Shown piece by piece: positions 1 through 5,188 of a stretch of 5,188 nucleotides of DNA. The position numbers were made by a program, and so were the translations under genes. The notes beneath the pieces are model-generated. The model worked only from the letters and a program-made list of their open reading frames with translations, had not been told where the DNA came from and did not search any database. Each line of letters begins with the position of its first letter. Positions within the stretch are counted from its first letter, which is position 1. The stretch comes from an uncultured Porphyromonadaceae bacterium (GTDB lineage Bacteria; Bacteroidota; Bacteroidia; Bacteroidales; Muribaculaceae). Where the stretch lies: contig CAMWYV010000109.1 of NCBI GenBank assembly GCA_947178565.1, forward strand, positions 1 through 5,188, written 5' to 3'.

Positions 1-1
1 G

Positions 2-700
2 GATCAGGCTATTCGCATGGAAGGCGACACTATTGTTGCAAAATACAATGCGGCAAAAAACAAAATCGAGCAGCTGCTTCAGGAGCTTAATTCTGAGAAA
101 AAGAAGAGTCAGCAGAGAATTTCTCAGCTACAGAACGAAATCTCGACTCTTCGAGGACTTCTTCGCCATTATATTGCTCAGATTGACTCGCTCGGCAAGG
201 AAAATGCCGGTTTGAGAGCCGAAAATGAAGAGATTAAATCTCAGAACCAGGAACTTTCCACCCGCGTGCAGGAGGTCTCCAAGACTAATGCCACTCTCAG
301 CGAGCGAATGACACTCGCAGAAAAGCTGAATGTTACCGGACTAACACTCACACCGCTGAAAAAGAATGGCAAGGCGGAGAAAAATGTAACCAAAGCTGTT
401 CAGCTGATGGTCACATTCACCATTCCACAAAACAACTCTACTCCGGTCGGTAACAAGACTATATATCTCCGTATTACCAGTCCTGAAGGCTCACTACTCG
501 GAAATGCCGGCAGTTTCTCATTTGACGGAGGCAATGTTCCCTGCACTGCTAAGAAAACAATCGAATATACCGGTGAAGAGATGTCGGGAGTCACTATCTA
601 TTGGGATGTCAACACCGCACTCACACCGGGTGACTATACCGTGGAGCTGTTTGCCGATAATTTCCGCATCGCTTCGCGCCACTTCACCCTCAAGAAGTAA
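2..700 (+). CDS. Coiled-coil protein with C-terminal beta-rich domain, 5' end missing
   Basis: Function unknown. The frame is open to the left edge and reads Asp-Gln-Ala-Ile-Arg before the first visible Met (base 17), so I treat the gene as cut by the window rather than starting there; 232 residues are visible. Numbering from that Met, residues about 10-104 are charged, heptad-like and rich in Glu, Lys, Gln and Leu, indicating a long coiled coil. Residues about 105-227 look like a compact beta-sandwich, with strands around KTIYLRITSPEG and the segment IEYTGEEMSGVTIYW, ending in FTLKK. From memory, Bacteroidales have a conserved hypothetical family with this layout, about 270-300 residues long with an N-terminal membrane helix; the missing part would carry that anchor. 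The domain would then be periplasmic (inference). The stop lies 5 bases before the MgtC-like gene, suggesting co-transcription. The coding call is secure, the function is not. Confidence 0.9.
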   Translation, partial: DQAIRMEGDTIVAKYNAAKNKIEQLLQELNSEKKKSQQRISQLQNEISTLRGLLRHYIAQIDSLGKENAGLRAENEEIKSQNQELSTRVQEVSKTNATLSERMTLAEKLNVTGLTLTPLKKNGKAEKNVTKAVQLMVTFTIPQNNSTPVGNKTIYLRITSPEGSLLGNAGSFSFDGGNVPCTAKKTIEYTGEEMSGVTIYWDVNTALTPGDYTVELFADNFRIASRHFTLKK

Positions 701-705
701 CAGCG

Positions 706-1431
706 ATGACCTCTCTGCTTCAGGAATTTTACATTGCCGTAAACTCGGTTGAGGTCACAACACCATCCACCATATTCAAGCTGTGCCTCAGTATGCTCCT
801 CGGCTGCTGCGTCGGAGTCGAAAGAAAACGCAAGGGGCAGATAGCAGGCATACGAACCTTTGCCCTCATTTCAATGGGAGCAACGCTTGCCATGCTGCTG
901 TCCATTTATGTGCCGCAGGAATATCTCGGACTCAAAAACGGTGACCCTGGGCGTATTGCCGCCCAGGTGATAACCGGTATCGGTTTCCTCGGTGCGGGAG
1001 CTATCATACAGATGAAAGGCTCTGTGCGCGGACTCACCACAGCTGCAAGTATTTGGATGGTCGCGACGATTGGAATGGCTGTCGGTGTGGGGATGTACCT
1101 CGTTTCCATAGTCGCTACGGCACTCATTCTTGTGGTACTTCTATTCATTGAAGCGATAGAGAGAAAAGTACACGTTGGCTGGGAAACACGTATTATCCGC
1201 ATTCGTGTTCACGGAATTGTGGAAGATATTGAACTATACCGTCACACACTCACCGAATTTCACATCAACCTCACCAATGTTTTTGCCGAGTATGACTATG
1301 AGAAGCAGATAACCAGCCTTAACCTCGTTGTACTCGTTAAAAGCACCACTCAATTCATCCAACTCTTTTCAGCACTGAGAAAACTAAACGACACTCAGTC
1401 TATTTCACTTGCCAATCAGGTTTCTATATGA
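706..1431 (+). CDS. MgtC/SapB family inner-membrane protein
   Basis: Predicted polytopic inner-membrane protein of the MgtC/SapB family (241 residues, close to the usual 220-240). About five hydrophobic helices are visible at residues 23-41, 51-69, 84-103, 113-131 and 132-150. Family hallmarks are the GVERKRKGQIAGIRT stretch (residues 37-51) after the first helix, and the DPGRIAAQVITGIGFLGAG signature (residues 80-98) followed by SVRGLTTAASIW. The soluble tail, about 160-230, fits the ACT-like domain of longer MgtC proteins. In Salmonella and Mycobacterium, MgtC supports growth at low magnesium and survival in macrophages and modulates the F-ATPase; it is not itself proven to be a Mg2+ transporter. 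Many homologues in non-pathogens have unknown roles, so a virulence function should not be assumed. The ATG 5 bases after the upstream stop gives the expected N-terminus. The stop overlaps the antiporter start in ATGA, suggesting translational coupling. Family assignment is firm; the ion or partner is unknown. Confidence 0.95.
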   Translation: MTSLLQEFYIAVNSVEVTTPSTIFKLCLSMLLGCCVGVERKRKGQIAGIRTFALISMGATLAMLLSIYVPQEYLGLKNGDPGRIAAQVITGIGFLGAGAIIQMKGSVRGLTTAASIWMVATIGMAVGVGMYLVSIVATALILVVLLFIEAIERKVHVGWETRIIRIRVHGIVEDIELYRHTLTEFHINLTNVFAEYDYEKQITSLNLVVLVKSTTQFIQLFSALRKLNDTQSISLANQVSI

Positions 1432-3665
1432 TTCTTGCATCAGTCGAAGCAGCACAGCTGCCTGTTGAAGGTCTTATCAAAGACCTCGCGTTCATCCTAA
1501 TACTCGCCGCGATAACGACCGTGCTCTTCAAATGGCTAAAGCAGCCTGTTGTTCTCGGTTATATCGTAGCCGGATTTCTTGCCAGCCCAAATTTCACCTA
1601 CTTGCCTTCCGTCACCACTGAGAGCAACATTGAATTTTGGGCACAGATAGGCATTGTGGTGCTCCTATTCTCGCTTGGACTTGAATTCAGTTTCAAGAAA
1701 CTGGTCAATGCGGGAGGATCGGCTGTTGTCACGGCACTTATTATAGTCACCGGTATGATGTGCGTCGGATTCCTGATTGGCCATGTGCTCGGATTCTCGC
1801 ATATCAACAGCCTCTTCCTCGGCGGAATGCTCTCCATGTCATCCACAACCATTATCATCAAGGCGTTCAATGACCTCGGGCTGAAGCACATGAAGTTTGC
1901 ATCGCTTGTATTTGCAGTGCTCATTGTGGAGGATCTGTTTGCAGTATTGATGATGGTGATTCTGTCATCTATCGCAATAAACGACAGCGTGGCGGGAGGA
2001 GAGATGCTGTTCAGCATAACCAAACTCGCGTTCTTCCTCATCATGTGGTTTGCCGTAGGTGTGTTTGTGCTCCCCTCGCTTCTTAACAATACCCGCCGTT
2101 TCCTCAATTCCGAAACCCTCCTGATCATAAGTATGGGTCTATGCCTCGGCATGGCGGTATTTTCTGTGTACTGCGGATTCTCGCTTGCGCTTGGAGCGTT
2201 TGTTATGGGTTCCATTCTCGCGGGTACAAGTTTTGCTGAGCGAATAGAAAAGGTGGTTACCCCAGTAAAGGATCTTTTCGGATCCGTATTCTTTATCTCG
2301 GTCGGCATGATGGTGAATCCTTCAGTTATCAGCACATACTGGACACCTATACTCATACTGTCCGCCGTTGTCATTGTGGGGATGATTGTTTTCGGCACTT
2401 CCGGAATGCTCGTTACGGGTCAGACACTCAAAGTGGCGATTGAAGCGGGATTCTCACTCACGCAGATCGGTGAGTTCGCATTCATCATCGCCACCCTCGG
2501 CATGAGTCTCGGTGTGCTCGACCCTACAATCTATCCTATTGTTGTGGCTGTGTCGGTTCTCACCACATTCACTACACCGTATTTCATAAGAATGGCAGAC
2601 CCGGTATATAGCGGACTTGTAAAAATTCTCCCTAAGCGGCTCCACTTCCTCATTGACAGATACTGCGACCAGGCATCCACCGAGAGTGAAACCGGATTGC
2701 TGTGGAAATCCGTGTTAAACAGATATCTCTGGAGAGTGATGCTATATACTGTCATTCTCATTACGATCTGCCTTATATCTATCAACTGGCTTCTCCCCTG
2801 GCTGGTCAATATAACTCCGTCGTGGGGACGCTTGATCTGCGCTCTTGCTACCATAACCGCTATGGGACCATTCTTGCTTGCGCTATCGATGCCCGCGTCG
2901 AAGCGAACGGAGCGGCAGCGGCTCCTCGCGGCAAATGCCCGCTTTGACGTACCTTTGATTGTCATGACAATATTCCGAATGATTGTTGCGCTCATTATTG
3001 TCATTTTCCTTCTCGCCCGAATTTATTCCGTCTGGGTTGGAGTGGTGTTCGGATTCATTGTATTTGTCATTCTGATTTTCGGCTTCTCAAAGCAGCTTAA
3101 AAAGAAAATGAGGAGTATTGAATCGCGCTTTATTGACAATCTCAACGAAAGAGAGCTCCGTCGTAGCGGTAAGAAAAACAATATCGTCAGCAATCTCCAC
3201 ATGGCTTACATGACAGTGGGTTATGACTGTCCGTTTGTTGGAGAACGACTTCAGGACAGCGGCATCCGTCAGAAATGCGGAGTGAATATTGCGACTATTC
3301 AGCGTGGTGCAACCCTCATTCCGGTGCCTGCCGGCGATACCAGAATATTCCCCGGTGATGTACTCGGTGTGATTGGCACAGACGAGCAGATCCAGCAGCT
3401 CCTTGAGATTGTGGAAAAAGATGGAGAGGAAACCACATCTGTTTCACCGTCCGACTATAAACTGACCACTCTGCAACTTTCGGAAAACTCGCCTCTTGTC
3501 GGCAAAACCGTTGCGGAATCACGCCTCAGCACAGACTACTCTACACTCCTTGTGAGCATTAACCGCAACGAGGAATTCCTCACGCCTGCGGCATCCACCG
3601 TATTCGAGCCTCACGACATCCTTTGGGTTGTATCTACCGCCAGAACCATAGCAACCCTACGCTAA
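1428..3665 (+). CDS. CPA2-type cation:proton antiporter with tandem RCK_C domains
   Basis: Predicted inner-membrane monovalent cation (K+ or Na+):H+ antiporter, 745 residues. Residues 1-390 form the CPA2 exchanger core of roughly 12-13 helices. Typical motifs are VVLGYIVAGF (41-50), FSLGLEFSF (81-89), SMSSTTIIIKAFNDLGL (136-152), IVEDLFAV (166-173), FFISVGMMVNP (288-298) and GFSLTQIGEFAFIIA (341-355). Glu168-Asp169 sits where the ion-binding acidic pair is found in the family. Residues about 431-553 add roughly four further hydrophobic helices beyond the core. The cytoplasmic tail holds two RCK_C (TrkA_C)-like repeats, about 592-660 and 677-745, each with (C/S)P(F/L)VG near the start and a PGD/PHD turn before the last strands. 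No Rossmann nucleotide-binding RCK_N domain is seen. RCK_C domains gate transporters and in several Gram-positive proteins bind cyclic di-AMP, so ligand gating is plausible but inferred. The start is set by the ATGA overlap with the MgtC-like gene. The exact ion is undetermined, so no symbol is given. Confidence 0.94.
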   Translation: MILASVEAAQLPVEGLIKDLAFILILAAITTVLFKWLKQPVVLGYIVAGFLASPNFTYLPSVTTESNIEFWAQIGIVVLLFSLGLEFSFKKLVNAGGSAVVTALIIVTGMMCVGFLIGHVLGFSHINSLFLGGMLSMSSTTIIIKAFNDLGLKHMKFASLVFAVLIVEDLFAVLMMVILSSIAINDSVAGGEMLFSITKLAFFLIMWFAVGVFVLPSLLNNTRRFLNSETLLIISMGLCLGMAVFSVYCGFSLALGAFVMGSILAGTSFAERIEKVVTPVKDLFGSVFFISVGMMVNPSVISTYWTPILILSAVVIVGMIVFGTSGMLVTGQTLKVAIEAGFSLTQIGEFAFIIATLGMSLGVLDPTIYPIVVAVSVLTTFTTPYFIRMADPVYSGLVKILPKRLHFLIDRYCDQASTESETGLLWKSVLNRYLWRVMLYTVILITICLISINWLLPWLVNITPSWGRLICALATITAMGPFLLALSMPASKRTERQRLLAANARFDVPLIVMTIFRMIVALIIVIFLLARIYSVWVGVVFGFIVFVILIFGFSKQLKKKMRSIESRFIDNLNERELRRSGKKNNIVSNLHMAYMTVGYDCPFVGERLQDSGIRQKCGVNIATIQRGATLIPVPAGDTRIFPGDVLGVIGTDEQIQQLLEIVEKDGEETTSVSPSDYKLTTLQLSENSPLVGKTVAESRLSTDYSTLLVSINRNEEFLTPAASTVFEPHDILWVVSTARTIATLR

Positions 3666-3676
3666 TACGAATATAA

Positions 3677-3713
3677 GCAGCACCCCGAGGAAATGTGTAC
3701 TTCGGGGTGCTGT
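3677..3713. terminator. Hairpin between convergent genes, probable bidirectional terminator
   Basis: The only substantial non-coding gap between the blocks (3666-3730) contains an 11-bp perfect stem: CAGCACCCCGA at 3678-3688 pairs with TCGGGGTGCTG at 3702-3712. It can be extended inward by a G-T and a G-C pair, leaving a 9-base loop, and outward by a G-T pair. The plus-strand tail TCTATATTTAG is U-rich but not an unbroken U run; the minus-strand tail is less U-rich. It lies 12 bases after the antiporter stop and 17 bases past the DUF4252 stop, the right place to end both transcripts and limit convergent read-through. The stem is seen directly; termination in both directions is inferred. Confidence 0.8.
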
Positions 3714-3730
3714 CTATATTTAGAATAGTT

Positions 3731-4213
3731 TTATTTGGATGCGGAGTCTTTTATCACCGCAAGCACCTGAGGCGTGATAGTTCCATATACCACGAGGATC
3801 TGCCCTTGAGTCCCGTCACTTGTAAACATTATTATACGGTCGAAATAGTCCTGCTCTTGGGAATTCTTGGTTCCGTATATCGCTGTATATTCTTTCCCCT
3901 CCGCATTTAACAGCAGCAAACTTGTTTCCTCTGAATATGTGAAAGATGAGTTGAGAATCTGATAACATCTGTTTACAGCTTCTTCATTTTGGGCTGTGAA
4001 AACAGTTACGGCGGTCACACCATCTACTTTGCCTAATAGCGGAATCTTTTTACGTATTTCCGGAGAAACCAGAGGGAGAATATCCTTTGACACGTGGATT
4101 TCAGTCAAAAGCCCTTCTCGCACAGCATTACCCATCTGAAAAGTGAAAGAATCAGCGCGGGAGATGGCGGCACACGATGCGATAAGAACAATAAGAGTAA
4201 AGAGTTTTTTCAT
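3731..4213 (-). CDS. DUF4252 domain exported protein
   Basis: Small exported protein (160 residues) whose pattern fits DUF4252, a Bacteroidota family of unknown function; assignment is from memory of the family. Residues 1-20 are an export signal: Lys2-Lys3, a hydrophobic core, then two possible processing sites. One is a lipobox-like Ile-Ala-Ser-Cys14; the other is a signal peptidase I site after Ser-Arg-Ala20. The mature part has the family's alternating pattern: HVSKDILPL (40-48, matching the family's usual V-x-I-S-K segment), a central segment around DGVTAVTVF (64-72), ETSLLLLNAEGKEYTAIYG (96-114), and a final strand QILVVYGTITPQVLAVI (138-154). The start overlaps the stop of the upstream membrane-protein gene by 4 bases (ATGA), placing it last in the sigma-factor operon. 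A poly-A stretch lies just upstream, as is common for Bacteroidota start sites, with no Shine-Dalgarno sequence. It may be an envelope-side partner or output of the sigma system (inference). Confidence 0.87.
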   Translation of the reverse strand: MKKLFTLIVLIASCAAISRADSFTFQMGNAVREGLLTEIHVSKDILPLVSPEIRKKIPLLGKVDGVTAVTVFTAQNEEAVNRCYQILNSSFTYSEETSLLLLNAEGKEYTAIYGTKNSQEQDYFDRIIMFTSDGTQGQILVVYGTITPQVLAVIKDSASK

Positions 4214-4812
4214 TTCAGTATATTTTTTAGTGAGTTGTTATTCTGAATCTGTTCTGCGGCGCCGGCGGCTTTGAGTCCCGCTTCATTGAGTTTTTCTCCG
4301 AGTAGCCGCAGTGACGCCTCAGCCACGAGAAGTTCCTCTTCTGTCGGCACTTTTGGGGCGTCTTTCTTCACTTTCGGCTTCACCGCTTCTACCGGCTTGG
4401 ATTGGTCTGTCACAACTACCTCCGCCTTCGGTTTTGGCTTAGCTTTTTGAGGAACAATCGGCTCCTGACGCACCTCGGCTATGAGTGTCGGCGCTTGCTG
4501 AATATCGCCTTTCGGCTCATTAAGGTGCACCCACCCGAGAGCAAGCAGAGCTATTGCTGCCGCAATGCCGGCGACCTTTGCCCATATCGGAGCGATGATT
4601 TTCCTGCGATGCTTGGTGGAGGCAATAGCCTGACGGATAGCGGGTTCAAGATCCGGCGGTACTGACACGTCAAGCCTCGCCTCGTCAAGAGCGTCAAAGA
4701 GAGCTTTGTCGCTACTGTCCTCCTCTGAGAGCACGGATGCGATCCGCTTGTTCTCCTCCGCTGTTGTTTCGCCGCGATAGAATTTATCTAAAAGCTGCTT
4801 TGTCTTTTCCAT
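4210..4812 (-). CDS. Single-pass membrane protein, probable anti-sigma factor
   Basis: Predicted single-pass inner-membrane protein of 200 residues, likely the partner of the adjacent sigma factor. Residues 1-70 form a charged, helical cytoplasmic part; LLDKFYRGETTAEE (7-20) resembles the N-terminal helix seen in Bacteroidota anti-sigma proteins. KHRRK (67-71) precedes one hydrophobic helix at about 76-95, giving an N-inside orientation. Residues about 116-156 are rich in Pro, Lys and Val (KAKPKPKAEVVV and similar), like a TonB-type periplasmic spacer. The end, about 157-200, is a helical Glu/Ala/Leu-rich segment finishing in an Asn-rich stretch. There is no cysteine, so it is not a zinc-binding anti-sigma (ZAS) protein, and no FecR domain is visible. 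It begins 3 bases after the sigma-factor stop and its own stop overlaps the DUF4252 start. The anti-sigma role is inferred from gene order and topology; no named domain was recognised with certainty. Confidence 0.85.
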   Translation of the reverse strand: MEKTKQLLDKFYRGETTAEENKRIASVLSEEDSSDKALFDALDEARLDVSVPPDLEPAIRQAIASTKHRRKIIAPIWAKVAGIAAAIALLALGWVHLNEPKGDIQQAPTLIAEVRQEPIVPQKAKPKPKAEVVVTDQSKPVEAVKPKVKKDAPKVPTEEELLVAEASLRLLGEKLNEAGLKAAGAAEQIQNNNSLKNILK

Positions 4813-4815
4813 ATT

Positions 4816-5188
4816 CTATATTTTTGAGAAGAGTATTTTCAATTTTTTACGCCCGCGACTGAGAAGTGCCCTGACATTGGTATCTGACAATCCGGTGAGT
4901 TCAGCAATTTCTGAATTAGACATCCCCGCGTATGCGCTCAGCTTCAGAACCTCACCCTGCTCCGCAGGCATCGTGTCGATAGCCTGCATGAGAATACGCA
5001 GCGAATCCCGTGCTTCGACAATCTTATGCGGAGTTGATCTGTCAGTTGCAATCACCATATCCTCGACCGATTCTGTAATCCTCGTCTTGGCGATGCGCGT
5101 CATACAGGCATTTCGCACCATACCGTAACAATAAGCCTTCAGCGACCTGACGCCATCAAGTTTCTCCTTGATAGTCCATAGCTTGACC
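4816..5188 (-). CDS. ECF-type RNA polymerase sigma factor, N-terminus outside window
   Basis: Sigma-70-family factor of the extracytoplasmic function class, directing RNA polymerase to its target promoters. The frame stays open to the right edge, so the Met at base 5121 is internal: 22 further codons upstream still look like sigma factor. Of 123 visible residues, 3-32 match the end of region 2 (LW followed by a basic helix, then AYCYGMVRNACMTRI), and 33-60 are the linker. Residues 63-121 are region 4, with IDTMPAEQGEVLKL (70-83) and a helix-turn-helix, SNSEIAELTGLSDTNVRALL (90-109), followed by the basic SRGRKKLK (110-117). Most of region 2, including the -10 recognition helix in part and the core-binding helix, lies outside. 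The first gene of a tight three-gene operon; such operons are often autoregulated, but the promoter is not in the window. Class is secure, target genes unknown. Confidence 0.93.
   Translation of the reverse strand, partial: VKLWTIKEKLDGVRSLKAYCYGMVRNACMTRIAKTRITESVEDMVIATDRSTPHKIVEARDSLRILMQAIDTMPAEQGEVLKLSAYAGMSNSEIAELTGLSDTNVRALLSRGRKKLKILFSKI

Noticed and set aside
17..19. ATG as the true start of the coiled-coil gene.
   Set aside because: The frame continues to the window edge without a stop, and relatives as I recall them have an extra N-terminal membrane segment, so this Met is more likely internal.
1598..2398. A 266-codon open frame on the minus strand opposite the antiporter core.
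   Set aside because: It lies wholly inside a clear membrane-transporter gene. Its product has no recognisable domain and its composition (rich in Ser, Thr, Ile, Arg, Pro) is what the reverse of a transporter gene gives. It is a shadow frame.
2531..3004. A 157-codon minus-strand open frame opposite the antiporter's middle part.
   Set aside because: Fully antisense to the coding sequence, with no family resemblance and no leader or operon partner.
3695..3910. A 71-codon plus-strand open frame beginning in the terminator loop.
   Set aside because: It overlaps the hairpin and runs antisense through the DUF4252 gene, with no recognisable product.
4799..4826. TTTG at 4799-4802 and TATTTTTG at 4819-4826 on the plus strand, resembling the Bacteroidota -33 TTTG / -7 TAnnTTTG promoter.
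   Set aside because: The 16-base spacing is shorter than the usual roughly 19-21, it would run antisense into the sigma gene, and such AT-rich matches are common by chance.
5119..5121. ATG as the start of the sigma-factor gene.
   Set aside because: The 22 codons upstream, to the window edge, encode recognisable end-of-region-2 sequence (LW, RSLKAYCYG), so the gene starts to the right of the window.

Overview
The window looks like ordinary chromosomal DNA from a member of the Bacteroidales (Bacteroidota). This rests on four things: recognisable Bacteroidales-type families (an ECF sigma / single-membrane-helix / DUF4252 cluster and a coiled-coil protein with a C-terminal beta-rich domain); A-rich leaders without clear Shine-Dalgarno sequences; moderate GC; and very tight gene packing. 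The genus cannot be fixed from the sequence. I see no rRNA, tRNA, CRISPR array, insertion sequence or phage gene.

The layout is two convergent gene blocks that meet at a hairpin. The plus-strand block (2-3665) holds three genes almost without spacing. First is the 3' part of a coiled-coil protein whose start lies left of the window. Five bases later comes an MgtC/SapB-family membrane protein, and overlapping it by 4 bases (ATGA) is a large CPA2-type cation:proton antiporter with two C-terminal RCK_C (TrkA_C) domains. The 65-base gap (3666-3730) carries a strong GC-rich stem-loop, probably a terminator serving both blocks.

The minus-strand block, read from right to left (5188-3731), also holds three tightly packed genes. 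First is an ECF-type RNA polymerase sigma factor whose N-terminus lies right of the window. After 3 bases comes a single-pass membrane protein that is probably its anti-sigma or signalling partner, and overlapping that by 4 bases is a small exported DUF4252 protein.

Functionally, the plus block suggests ion homeostasis at the inner membrane: an MgtC-like protein co-translated with a monovalent cation antiporter whose tail could sense a nucleotide ligand. The minus block suggests envelope signalling to transcription: sigma factor, membrane-spanning regulator and exported partner. Both blocks start outside the window, so their main promoters are not visible. The points most worth a second look are the antiporter's architecture (an extra four-helix segment plus tandem RCK_C domains without the usual Rossmann RCK_N domain), the MgtC-antiporter coupling, and the poorly characterised sigma/membrane/DUF4252 operon. 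Nothing here is clearly a new system.
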